Shown: positions 10,720 through 21,171 of the stretch, in pieces | How the letters are laid out: the number at the start of each line of letters is the position of its first letter | Numbering within the stretch: the stretch's first letter is position 1 | NCBI RefSeq assembly: GCF_032452875.1 | Contig: NC_083885.1 | Span: forward strand, 28,561,925 to 28,625,924 | DNA from: Bos javanicus | Lineage: Eukaryota > Chordata > Mammalia > Artiodactyla > Bovidae | Direction: 5' to 3' | Length of the DNA: 64,000 bases | The notes under the pieces: model-generated | Database searches by the model: none | Told to the model about the DNA's origin: nothing | The model's input: the letters and a program-made list of their open reading frames with translations, nothing else | Translations under genes and position numbers: made by a program

Positions 10720-11766
10720 TCTTAAATTCCTGTAAATTCTGAAAGAGATGGGAATACCAGACCACCTTACCTGCCTCCTGAGAAGTCTGTATGCAGATCA
10801 AGAAGCAACAGTTAGAAATGGACATAGAACAACAGACTGGTTTCAAATCAGGAAAGGAGTATGTCAAGGCTGTATATTGTCACCCTGCTTAATTAACTTA
10901 TATGCAGTGTACATCATGAGAAATGCTGGACTGGATGAAGCACAAGCTGGAATCAAGATTGCTGGGAGAAATATCAATAACCTTAGATATTCAGATGAAA
11001 CCACTTTTATGGCAGAAAGCGAAGAAGAACTAAAGAGCCTCTTGATGAAAGTGAAAGAGGAGAGTGGAAAAGTAGGCTTAAAACTCAACATTCAGAAAAC
11101 GAAGATCATGGAATCTGGTCCCATCACTTCATGGCAAATAGATGGGGAAACAATAGAATCAGTGAGAGGCTTTATTTTTTGGGCTCCAAAATCACTGCAG
11201 ATGGTGACTGCAGCCATGAAATTAAAAGATGCTTACTCCTTGGAAGGAAAGCTATGACCAACCTAGATAGCATATTCAAAAGCAGAGACATTACTTTGCC
11301 AACAAAGGTCTGTCTAGTCAAGGCTATGGTTTTTCCAGTGGTCATGTATGGATGTGAGAGTTGGACTATAAAGAAAGCTGAGTCCCGAAGAATTGATGCT
11401 TTTGAACTGTGATGTTGGAGAAGACTCTTGAGAGTCCCTTGGACAGCGAGGAGATCCAACCAGTCCTTCCTAAAGGAGACCAGTCCTGGGTGTTCATTGG
11501 AAGGACTGATGCTAAAGCTGAAACTCCAATACTTTGGCCACCTGATGCAAAGAACTGACTCACTAGAAAAGACCCTGATGCTGGGAAAGATTGAAGGCAG
11601 GAAGACAGGGGGACAACAGAGGATGAGATGGATGGATGGCATCACCAACTCAATGAACACGAGTTTGAGTAAGCTCTGGGAGTTGATGATGGACAGGGAA
11701 GCCTGGCGTGCTGCAGTTCATGTGGTCACAAAGAGTTGGACATGACTGAGCAACTGAACTGAACTG
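10720..11766 (+). mobile_element. 5'-truncated BovB LINE copy
   Basis: Runs from the BovB RT region (LKEMGIPDHLTCLLRSLY) to the (ACTGA)n terminus. The 11-mer AATTTGTACAT flanks it at 10709-10719 and 11767-11777, giving the target-site duplication. The RT motif C, normally YADD, reads YSDE. Frame breaks occur near 11160-11260 and after 11409. The copy is dead. Confidence 0.92.
10748..11257 (+). pseudogene. BovB ORF fragment (RT motifs B-C region)
   Basis: An open frame of 169 residues carries RT motif B (RKGVCQGCILSPCLINLYA) and a damaged motif C (LRYSDETTFM). In the BovB family this protein reverse transcribes the element RNA at the target site. The N-terminal endonuclease and RT motif A are absent because of 5' truncation. 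Downstream parts of the protein are recovered in other frames at 11131-11412 and 11428-11745. It is not functional. Confidence 0.8.
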
Positions 11767-11777
11767 AATTTGTACAT

Positions 11778-12418
11778 ATATATACATATGTGTAAATATG
11801 TTTATACATGTGAATTAAACTAATAATAGTACTTTGTTTACTGAATTGGATGTTTGTTTACTGAAAACATCAATATGATTCTACTACTGTCTTCACATCC
11901 CCTCATTACAATTTACTACTGAGTAGCTGGACCTGATCAATAGGTGCGTAAACCTTGCTTTATCCTGATACTTGGTAAAGCCTCAGGTCAAAGGGAATAG
12001 ATTTTTCATGAATGATGTAGCTAGCATATAACTCTCAGGTATTCCAACTGTTAAGAAATCAGACAAAGAATCAGACACAAAGAACCAATTATTTTTAAAA
12101 TATCTGATAAAACACGTTTTATTCTTTCTGAAAAACTGTCAATTGTTGCTCTTCAGTTTCTAAAACAGGAAATTTTACCACATGTTTGAGACAATATCTT
12201 AGACAACTAGCCATAGAGATTGCTTCAGCTGAATTCAGTGAGATCATCCACTCAAAATTGTGTATGGGATACTTCTGTGCCTGGAAACACATATGGCTGG
12301 GGTAGAAGTATGTGTAGAATTTTAAAAGCATTTCGAGGAAGGACAGACCAATACTACTGATAGCATGATTTAGAAAGGATTTTGCCTTCAGTTTTTATCT
12401 TAAAAAAATTATAAACCT
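11778..12418. other. No feature recognised
   Basis: AT-rich unique sequence. No repeat or exon named. Confidence 0.4.
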
Positions 12419-12428
12419 ATGATAAGAA

Positions 12429-12653
12429 TGGATTTCCCTGGTGGCTCAGATGGTAAACAATCCTCCTTCAATGTGGGAGACCTGGGTTTGACCCCTGGAT
12501 TGCGAAGATCCCTTGGAGGAGGGCAGGAGGGCATGGTAACCCATTCCAGTATTCTTTTCCTGGAGAACTCCATTGCACAGAGGAGCCTGGTAGGCTACAG
12601 TAGTCGATATGGTTGCAAAGAGTTCGATAGGACTGAGCTATTAAGCACAGCAC
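12429..12653 (+). mobile_element. Bov-tA SINE
   Basis: Head GATTTCCCTGGTGGCTCAGA, body and TTGCAAAGAGTTCGATAGG tail. Imperfect duplications ATGATAAGAA (12419-12428) and ATGATGAGAA (12654-12663) flank it, matching at 9 of 10 positions. Confidence 0.88.
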
Positions 12654-12723
12654 ATGATGAGAACACAAATTACCCAATTTATAAAGGGGCATAAATCTAA
12701 AGAGGCACTTGACTAGAGAAGAT

Positions 12724-12885
12724 ATGGTGCTGCTGCTAAATCGCTTCAGTCATGTCCGACTCTGTGCAACCCCATAGATGGCAGCCCACCAGGCCCCCGG
12801 TCCCTGGGATTCTCCAGGCAAGAACACTGGAGTGGGTTGCCATTTCCTTCTCCAATGCATGAAAGTGAAATGTGAAAGTGAAGTT
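12724..12885 (-). mobile_element. BOV-A2/BovA SINE monomer
   Basis: On the plus strand it starts TGGTGCTGCTGCTAAATCGC and ends GTGAAATGTGAAAGTGAAG, the antisense pattern of a BovA unit, a SINE whose sequence derives from the BovB 3' end. Only one of the two units of BOV-A2 is present. Confidence 0.85.
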
Positions 12886-12887
12886 GA

Positions 12888-13520
12888 TATACAGGTGGCA
12901 AATAAGTATATAAAAAGATGCTCAACATAGCATCATATGTCATTAGGGAAGTGCACATAAAAACAACCATGAGATACTACTATATACTTATTAGAATGGC
13001 TAAAATCTAAAATTCTGACAATACCAAATGCTGGTGAGGATGTGGAGAATCAGAATTACTGTTGGTTGCTAGTGGGAATAAAAATGGTAAACTACTTTAG
13101 AAGACAATTTGGCAACATTATCTTACCACAGGATCTAGCAACTTGATATTTACCTAAATAAGTTGAAAATGTATGTCTACATAAAAACCTGTGGATAAAT
13201 TTTATAGCAGCTTTATTTGTAACTTTTGAAATTTGGAAGCACTGAAGATGTTCTTCAGTATTGAATGCATCAACCAGGTACATTCATGCAATGAAATATT
13301 TTTCAGTAATAAAAAGCAATGAGCTCTCAAGCCATGAAAAGACATGAAGGAATCTTAATACATATTGCTAAATGAAAGAAGACAATCTGAAAAGACTGTA
13401 TGCTGTGTAGATTCCTGTTAGATGACAATCTGGAAAAGAAATAACTATGGAGATAGTATAAAGCTCAATGTTTGCTAAGATAACAATACCCCATGTCCCT
13501 GGATTTCTACTTAAAAACCC
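12888..13520 (+). mobile_element. Ancient L1 (L1M-type) ORF2 3' portion
   Basis: Matches the conserved end of mammalian L1 ORF2 and its 3' UTR: TTAGAATGGCTAAAATC, ATGCTGGTGAGGATGTGGAG, a GCAGCTTTATTTGTAAC block and a diverged GAATCTTAATACATATTGCT region. Heavily mutated and with no open frame. Confidence 0.75.
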
Positions 13521-14277
13521 ACTAACTCAGGAATTTGTTACTGATTGAAATTTAAGTGTTTATAAATTATGGACAATATAGCAGTTATACAAAATGCAAT
13601 TAGTCAATAATGCAGTTAGTCGAGTTTTAAAAATTCTTTTAATAGAATAATTAAAACAATTTCAAAAAGATAAATAACCATTTTTTCCCTATAAAATATA
13701 CATCTTCCTAACATATACATGGGCATAAACAACAACAACAACAACTTGTTAATGTATATACTTTCATGGAACATGAAAGGAGTTATGGTGTAAATGGGAT
13801 GGAAAACAGCATTAAATTTTTCAGATTATAAACACATATATGTAGATCTAAAGAGTTGGACACAATTTGGTGATTAAACACCACAACAAATATTTTAAAA
13901 TCAGACATTTACCTTATTATCTTGACATTTGGAAATCTTGGAGTGCATTTTTGGATGAAAAGGGAGAGATGTTTCAGAAAAGGCACTGTGGTTTTGCAAA
14001 TGTCATAAACAATGATGAATTTGGCTACTAGGCAGTTGGAATGAGAAATAATTCCAAAGGTAGATACTAAATGTTTGATACAGTGTGAAGGAAAATGATT
14101 TTATTTCATATTCTGACCAAGTCAGAATCGAAAAATACCTTGGCTGGAAACATGAGTCAGAAATTAGCAGTGAAATTTAATAGGGGGGGAAAAATCTGCT
14201 AAAACAGTCTGGTAGCTTCAAGGTGGGAGAGATGAATGAATAGCAGAAGCAAATAACAAAAAGTGTTAAGTTTCTGC
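13521..14277. other. No gene; short repeat scraps
   Basis: A (CAA)n run lies at 13729-13744. A scrap at 13846-13890 (AAAGAGTTGGACACAATTTG) resembles a SINE tail. The rest is AT-rich unique sequence. Confidence 0.45.
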
Positions 14278-14481
14278 ATGTGCGTGCTCAGTTATATCTG
14301 ATTTTTTGTGACCCCGTGAACTGTAATCCACCAGACCCCTTGTCCATGGGATTTCCAAGGCAAGAATATTGGAGTGGGTTGCCATTTCATTCTCCAGGAG
14401 ATCTTACCAGCCCAGGGATTAAACCCATGTCTCCTGCATTGGCAGGCAGATTCTTTACCACTGCTCTACCCAGGAAGGTTC
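14278..14481 (-). mobile_element. Bov-tA SINE
   Basis: Antisense pattern: GTGCTCAGTTATATCTGA, GGCAAGAATATTGGAGTGGG, GGGATTAAACCC (antisense box B) and a right end at CTCTACCCAGGAAG. Diverged and without a clear duplication. Confidence 0.82.
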
Positions 14482-15542
14482 TAGTTATGGCAATTTTATC
14501 AAAATCCAACTCTCACAGACTACTGAATAGGCTTTAAGTTGATCTAGAACTTTGGTGCCTAGAGAATATTTGTCACAATGTTGGACAGGCCATATTGCTG
14601 TTAGGTTTGGGTATGGATTTTTAATAAAGACACAGAAAGATTCAACTTGTCCAAAGATTATCATTTAGAGAATCCAAGATTAAAGTTCACAAAACATAGT
14701 AGAAAAGAAAAGGAAAAATCTTTCTGTGAGATAGTTTTAGGGAGTATGCAAAAGCTACACTTAAATAGTTGAAAATATTTATTTAGGGATGAATTATGCT
14801 TGCCTGTCTTGGACTGAAAAGATAGGATTAGAATTATAAGAATATTTTTGATGCAGAAAGCTCAATAAAGTAAAGCTTTATGGACAAATTAAAAAAAGCA
14901 AGTCTTAGGAGGTAGTGAATTTCCTATCACTTGGCTTTATAAGAAGTGTAGCCATTTTGGAGGAATAATTCATATATTATATAAAGAATTGATCTAACTC
15001 TGGCCATTCATTAGAATGCTAAAGTAAATTACATGGAAGAAAAGATTGATAAAATGCAAGGGCAGTGTAGAACTCAGACTTATAAATTGTGAGTTGTTAC
15101 AACTGAAAAGTTGGGCTAAATTCAGTGATAGGTTTAGTTCCACTTACATGGCTAATGCTTGGTGAGTACATATTAGGAAATATCAGTTGAATCCAAACAA
15201 TATCATTGCCCGTTCTATACAGGCCATAACATAAATGATCTCAGAAACAATATCATTAACAAGAACAGGGTTCACCAGTTAGAGAGAATTCAAAGAAGAA
15301 GGCAGTAACAACTGCCATGAAGATGTAGTTTCAGTAGGATTAAGAACAGAAATACAGAACAGTGAAGTGAACCTTATTATTTAGTTGAATTGCACACAAT
15401 TGTGATAAAATCATCTTTTGAGCTCTTCATCTATACCAGCTCAATCATACTTATTAAAGTTAAGAAAGGCAAGAAACCTATGGTTTCTTGGCAGAGACAG
15501 TTGAACAAAACTATGAACAAGTGCTTCTGCTTTTAAGCATAA
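14482..15542. other. No feature recognised
   Basis: AT-rich unique sequence with only short frames. Confidence 0.4.
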
Positions 15543-15548
15543 GTAGCA

Positions 15549-16750
15549 GATGTTCAAGCTGGTTTTAGAAAAGGCAGAGGAAGCAGAGCTCAAATTGCCA
15601 ACATCCGCTGGATCATGGAAAAAGCAAGAGAGTTCCAGAAAAGCATCTATTTCTGCTTTATTGACTATGCCAAAGCCTTTGACTGTGTGGATCACAATAA
15701 ACTGTGGAAAATTCTGAAAGAGATGGGAATACCAGACCACCTGACCTGCCTCTTGAGAAACCTGTATGCAGGTCAGGAAGCAACAGTTAGAAATGGACAT
15801 GGAACAACAGACTGGTTCCAATAGGAAAAGGAGTACGTCAAGGCTGTACATTGTCACCCTGCTTATTTAACTTATATGCAGAGTACATCATGAGAAACGC
15901 TGGACTGGAAGAAACACAAGCTGGAATCAAGATTGCCGGGAGAAATATCAATAACCTCAGATATGCAGATGAAACACCCTTATGGCAGAAAGTGAAGAGG
16001 AACTAAAAAGCCTCTTGATGAAAGTGAAAGTGGAGAGTGAAAAAGTTGGCTTAAAGCTCAACATTCAGAAAACAAAGATCATGGCATGTGATCCCATCAC
16101 TTCATGGGAAATAGATGGGGAAACAGTGGAAACAGTGTCAGACTATTTTTCTGGGCTCCAAAATCACTGCAGATGGTGACTGCAGCCATGAAATTAAAAG
16201 ATGCTTACTCCTTGGAAGGAAAGTTATGACCAACCTAGATAGCATATTCAAAAGCAGAGACATTACTTTGCCAACAAAGGTCCATCTAGTCAAGGCTATG
16301 GTTTTTCCAGTGGTCATGTATGGATGTGAGAGTTGGACTGTGAAGAAGGCTGAGCACCGAAGAATTGATGCTTTTGAACTCTAATGTTGGGGAAGACTCT
16401 TGAGAGTCCCTTGGACTGCAAGGAGATCCAACCAGTCCATTCTGAAGGAGATCAGCCCTGGTATTTCTTTGGAAGGAATGATGCTAAAGCTGAAATTCCA
16501 GTACTTTGGCCACCTCATGCGAAGAGTTGACTCATTGGAAAAGACTCTGATGCTGGGAGGGATTGGGGGCAAGAGGAGAAGGGGACGACAGAGGATGAGA
16601 TGGCTGGATGGCATCACTGACTCGATGGACATGAGTCTGAGTGAACTCCGGGAGTTGGTGATGTACAGGGAGGCCTGGCGTGCTGCAATTCATGGGGTGG
16701 CAAAGAGTTGGACACGACTGAGTGACTGATTTGATCTGATCTGATCTGAT
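15549..16750 (+). mobile_element. 5'-truncated BovB LINE copy
   Basis: Begins at the AGATGTTCAAGCTGGTTTTAG block of BovB and runs through RT motif A to a terminal (GATCT)n tail at 16728-16750. The 9-mer GTAGCAGAT is present at 15543-15551 and 16751-16759 and is a likely target-site duplication that overlaps the element start. Frame breaks occur near 15824, 15978 and 16382. Confidence 0.88.
15615..16384 (+). pseudogene. BovB RT pseudogene
   Basis: RT motif A is intact (YFCFIDYAKAFDCVDHNKL, 15615-15824). Motif B (RQGCTLSPCLFNLYAEY) is in a second frame after a stop near 15823, and motif C reads YADE instead of YADD at about 15960-15972. The C-terminal region continues at 15982-16179, 16115-16384 and 16400-16729 in other frames. 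It is non-functional. Confidence 0.82.
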
Positions 16751-16759
16751 GTAGCAGAT

Positions 16760-16980
16760 AGTAGGTGGAACAGTGGTGAAGAATCCACCTGCCAATGCAG
16801 GAGATGCAAGAGACTCAGGTTTGATTCTTAGGTTGGGAAGATTCCTACTCCATTTCCTGGAGTAGGAAATAGCAGCCCACTCCAGTATTCTGGCCTGGAA
16901 AATTCCATGGAAAAAGAGCCTGGCAGGCTACAGTTCATGGGATTGCAAAGAGTCCGACACAACTGAGTGACCATGTGCAT
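16760..16980 (+). mobile_element. Bov-tA SINE
   Basis: Diverged head (GGTGGAACAGTGGTGAAGAA), body GCCCACTCCAGTATTCTGG and tail TTGCAAAGAGTCCGACACAA. It directly follows the BovB tail, and its own tail runs into a CG/CA microsatellite. Confidence 0.82.
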
Positions 16981-16981
16981 G

Positions 16982-17015
<34 letters not shown>
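16981..17015. repeat. (CG)n(CA)n microsatellite
   Basis: GCGCGCGC followed by about 14 CA units, growing from the 3' tail of the adjacent SINE. Confidence 0.9.
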
Positions 17016-17016
<1 letters not shown>

Positions 17017-17034
17017 CTTGTGTGGTAAACAGTT

Positions 17035-17225
17035 AAATTCTCTGAGCTCGGTTAATCCTCTCAACAATTTGAGTTAAGTGTCATTATTAGCCCCATTTCC
17101 CAAAACTGCAAACCAAGGCTCAGAGAGATTATATAAGATGCAAATATTTCAGGCTCACAGCAAGAAAGTGGCAGAACTAGTCATATCTACAACTGAGTAA
17201 TTCTGAAGCCCATGCTGCTAATACT
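17035..17225 (+). mobile_element. MIR SINE relic
   Basis: MIR signature: GTTAATCCTCTCAACAA, GTGTCATTATTAGCCCCATT, AGGCTCAGAGAGATTATATA, AAGTGGCAGAACTAG and AAGCCCATGCTGCTAA. The next SINE is inserted just beyond its end. Confidence 0.78.
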
Positions 17226-17243
17226 GTCTGAAAAGATAACTCT

Positions 17244-17579
17244 GTGCTGTGCTTAATAACTCAATCATGTCCCACTCTTTGCAACTCTGCAGACTGTAGC
17301 CTGCCAGGCTCCTCTGTCCATGGGATTCTCCAGGCAAGAATACTGGAGTGAGTAGCCTTTCCCTTCTCCAGGGGATCTCCCCTATACAACCCAGGGATTG
17401 AACCCAGGTCTGCCACATTGTGGGTGGATTCTTTACCATGTCAGCCACCAGGGAAGTCCAGGAATACTGGAATGGGTAGCCTATTCCTTCTCCAGGGGAA
17501 CTTTCCAACCCAGGAATCCAACCGGGGTCTGCTGCATTGCAGGCGAATTATTTACCAGCTGAGCTACCAGGGAATCCCT
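17244..17579 (-). mobile_element. Bov-tA SINE with duplicated tRNA-like head
   Basis: On the minus strand it reads as two consecutive tRNA-derived heads. The first (17458-17579) is followed by a second head plus a full body and tail (17244-17457). Each head carries its own box-B-like motif. The 11-mer AAGATAACTCT flanks the whole at 17233-17243 and 17580-17590, so the dimer inserted as one unit. Confidence 0.85.
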
Positions 17580-17590
17580 AAGATAACTCT

Positions 17591-18138
17591 AGTGCTAAGG
17601 TAATGGATGAGAAAGGAAGAACAATTCTGGATGAAAGAGACATATTTCAACTTCTGGTGGAGAAAGAAGGCATTGAAGATTTAGAAATGGGAAGAACAAT
17701 AGACGAGGGTTTTATGGACTCTAGTCATGTAACTTTTCTGATAATTAAGGATGCAACAGAATTATACCTAATGCCAAGATCTTAAACCAGGAATAAAATC
17801 TCAGAAACATAAGATTATGACGATTAAATGACTATTTCAGAAATTTTAAAATTGCCCTAATGCCACTTTTAGTAGAAAGTAGGCTTCTAGATAAGAGTAG
17901 TAATAGGGTTTTATATAGGAAGCAAGACAGTTATGCATGAATATTATTTACACATTAGCTTAAAGGTAGAAAATCATGAAAAAGAAGCCATGAGCAAAGT
18001 TTTACAATTACCCTTTTACATGTAAAAATAATTTCATATTTTTGCATGAGGTGAGACTATTTGATCATGTGGTATAGATCTAAAGCTGAAAGAGAAACTA
18101 ATAAAAAACAGAAGTTGCTCATTGTTGAGGTTTAATTT
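17591..18138. other. No feature recognised
   Basis: Unique-looking AT-rich sequence. A short frame at 17603-17785 shows no recognisable domain and is not called. Confidence 0.4.
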
Positions 18139-18149
18139 TCAAACCAAGT

Positions 18150-18353
18150 GAAGTGAAATCGCTCAGTCGTGTCCAACTCTTTGTGACCCCGTGAAATGTA
18201 GCCTACCAGGCCCCTCCGTCCTTGGGATTTTCCTGGCAATAGTACAGGAGTGGATTGCCATTTCCTTCTCCAGGGGATCTTCCCAACCCAGGGTTCAAAC
18301 CTGGATCTCCCACATTCTAGACAGATGCTTTACCATCTGAACAACCAGGGAAG
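18150..18353 (-). mobile_element. Bov-tA SINE
   Basis: Antisense body with GCTCAGTCGTGTCCAACTC, TTCCTTCTCCAGGGGATC, GGGTTCAAACC and an ACCAGGGAAG right end. The 11-mer TCAAACCAAGT flanks it at 18139-18149 and 18354-18364. Confidence 0.92.
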
Positions 18354-18364
18354 TCAAACCAAGT

Positions 18365-19594
18365 ACTGAAGTTGAAATTAAACTTTAGAGAAATCCTGTT
18401 AAACTTTTTGTCTGTGCTTATTTTTTTTTTTAAAGAAATAGGCTTTATAATTTTGAAGTTATGAATCTGTGTAATATACCTTGATGTATCAAATGCTTGT
18501 ATATAGGTGTTTATAAATCTGTTCCTTATTTTATAACATGAAAGAAGGGTTACCTTCATTATTTTAAGTAAAAAAATTCTCAGTAAGTATAATGATGGTT
18601 CCTTTTTCTCTGAGAGAAAAAAAAAATTTTAAGTAGCTGCTGTAATTTTACAGGAAAATAATAAGAGATCTTTTAAAATGATAATTCTAGCTTATCATTT
18701 GAACAGCCATTCTATGAGCCAAAGAAAAATGTATCTTTATCTTTTATTTCATAAATCTACAGTTGCCGACGCTATGCCCATTCGATTAGATGGAGTGTGG
18801 TTTTATAAATCTTAATTTTTCTTGAATAATGAAAGCCCATGACTGCAGCACAAAATATCTCCAGAAAACTAAAAATGGAATGCTGTTCATCTTTTTAATC
18901 TTTCACTCAAATTGTCATCTCTATGTTTTGTTTACTGACATGGAAAACCAATTTGAGAATAAATGTTAGAGAGTATGGTGGGATGTGAATAAGAGATAAA
19001 AGGCTTCTTGAATCCTATATTCACCCAGGGGTAGAAGTCTATAAAATGGCACAATGCCAGCAAAGGAAATTAAAGGCTAAGGTGTTCGGTACCATAAAAA
19101 AAAGCCATAAAATCTGTGGTGCAAGAAAAAAGTAGAAATTCAATAGTGGAATTTTACATGTTGGTGATAAATAAAAATGAAAAACAACCACAGAAGTTCA
19201 TGAAAGAGACTAAATCGTCAAATATGGTTGAAACTACAGTGAGTGAAGACTGGTAAAATCCATAAGAGGACAGGTTTTGAGGGAAGGTACACAAGTAGAT
19301 CTTATTTATATATTCATTTGGATGTCTAGCATTAATGCTTTTAACTAAATTGTTCTGCCTTCATGAAACCTAGGATGGAAAATATGATCTTTAAAGTCTT
19401 GAAACAAAAACCCATTGTTCATAGAATAAAATACAAATACACTGATATGACAAAGGGTGCTACAAACTAGTGAAGATTCTTGAAATTTTAGGTAGTTGGG
19501 TTTGATGGATACTCTAGTTAGGATTTGTATTACAAAGATGACCTTTGGTTTAAAATTCTTTCATGTGTTGTGAGAGCTAAGGCAAGAGCTCGCC
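18365..19594. other. Unique sequence, no gene seen
   Basis: AT-rich with poly-T and poly-A runs. A short block near 18765-18792 (GTTGCCGACGCTATGCCC and CATTCGATTAG) carries three CpGs, unusual for this neighbourhood. It has no recognised motif. Confidence 0.4.
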
Positions 19595-19731
19595 ATTAGG
19601 GAGGGAGGTGGGAAGGGGGTTCAGGATGGGGAACACATGTACACCCATGACTGATTCATGTCAATGTATGGCAAAACCCACTACAATATTGTAGAGTAAT
19701 TGGCCTCCAATTAAAATAAATTTAAAAAAAA
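19595..19731 (+). mobile_element. Ruminant L1 3' terminus
   Basis: Begins ATTAGGGAGGGAGGTGGGAA, continues GGGGAACACATGTACACCC and ends CCAATTAAAATAAATTT plus an A-rich tail. This is the 3' UTR end of a ruminant L1, severely 5'-truncated. Confidence 0.82.
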
Positions 19732-20129
19732 TTCCACAATTCTCTGTTACCCATATAAAGAGATGTAGCCTTTTGGGGAAAAATACTGTTTAGGCTACAA
19801 GGTCATATATTGCTTTAGGTGATGCAAGCTATTCATGCTTTGTTTCTCATTCTCTAGATGTTTTCTGGGACATTTATCTTCAGATATCCTCTATGCTTAT
19901 ACAGTTCAGGATGATTATAAAGGCACAGCAATGTCCACAAATTTAGATTACTCTACTTGGATTTGGTTGCTAGATTACTAAAACCTTCATCCAACATCTG
20001 CCTAACCCTTTTAATAAAACCTTGCTCTGTTGTGTTTTTTTTTTTTTTTTGTCAGTTCCAGTAACTCATTCTCTATCCATTTAAATGGGTATAACAAATG
20101 CAGAGGAAATATTTAAAAGATAATTGAAT
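19732..20129. other. No gene; poly-T run
   Basis: Unique sequence with a T run at 20036-20052. Confidence 0.45.
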
Positions 20130-20870
20130 AGAAAATGAGAAAAGATATACCTCCATAAGAAAGATTAAGATTAAAATGACTGACAATAACAAGAGCTGGT
20201 AAGGATGCGAACCAATGAAAATTTTAATACCGTGCAAGTGGAGGTGGGTAGTAGATTGGTATAACCATGTTTTGACAACTGTTGAGTGATCTTTAGCAAA
20301 GCTGGATACACTCTGACCAAAATTTCTAAGTATAAACTCAGGAAAACCAATACCAATGTACCAAAAGATATCTGCAGAAAATGCTATGGTAGCATTGATT
20401 TTAAGAGCCCAAAATATGAAACAACCTACATGTTGATCTAAATTCAATAAGAAAAAAAGTATTTAATTTGTACAGTGTGAGACTATGCATCAGTGAAAAT
20501 GAATGAACTACTGTTATATGCCAGAACTTAAAAAAAATTCACAAATATAATATTAAGCAAAAACAATCAGATTTTGAATAAAAAAGGAAGACTATGTAAG
20601 TCATGGTTCTATTTATATAAAGTTCAAAAATAAATAAGACAGAACATATAATGATTGAGTGACTAGTGGTTTCCTTTAAGAAAGAGAAGGGCTAATGATG
20701 GGGGAAGGGCATGATGGAGTTTTCAATTCTGTTTTATAATATGGGATGTGGCTACATGGATATTAATACTGTGTGAAAATTCCTCAAGCTGTATGTACAC
20801 TTTTGACATTTCTGTAATTTAGATAATATATATGATGTATTATACATACATATGTAATTATATATATTAA
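20130..20870 (+). mobile_element. Ancient L1 (L1M-type) ORF2 3' portion
   Basis: Conserved L1 landmarks in order: AAAATGACTGACAATAACAAG, GGTAAGGATGCG, a region of AAACAACCTACATGTTGATC, a TGAATGAACTACTGTTATATG block and ATGGTTCTATTTATATAAAGTTC. Many substitutions and small gaps. The overlapping minus-strand frames are shadows. Confidence 0.75.
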
Positions 20871-21163
20871 TAGTATACATGCATAGTATATATTAACTAC
20901 ATACATACTAATATATACATACTAATACATAAATATATGTTAATTTTAAAAAGGACATTTTTTAAAAAGAGAGAATGAAATATTTTAGGATACCTGGAGC
21001 TAAGGATAACAGAGTGAAATGTGCTAGTGGCAGTATTGATGATGGTGCTGATAATGTGAAAACACTCCATCCCATTTCTACAATAATGTGTCAAACATAA
21101 ATAATGAGTAATTTGACATAGTAGCTAAGTTCCTGAAACTTTGATTTTAGGTAGTCATGGATT
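20871..21163. other. (TA)-rich tract and unique sequence
   Basis: A TATATA/CATACATA-rich tract covers about 20821-20942, then unique sequence. Confidence 0.5.
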
Positions 21164-21171
21164 TAAGTATC

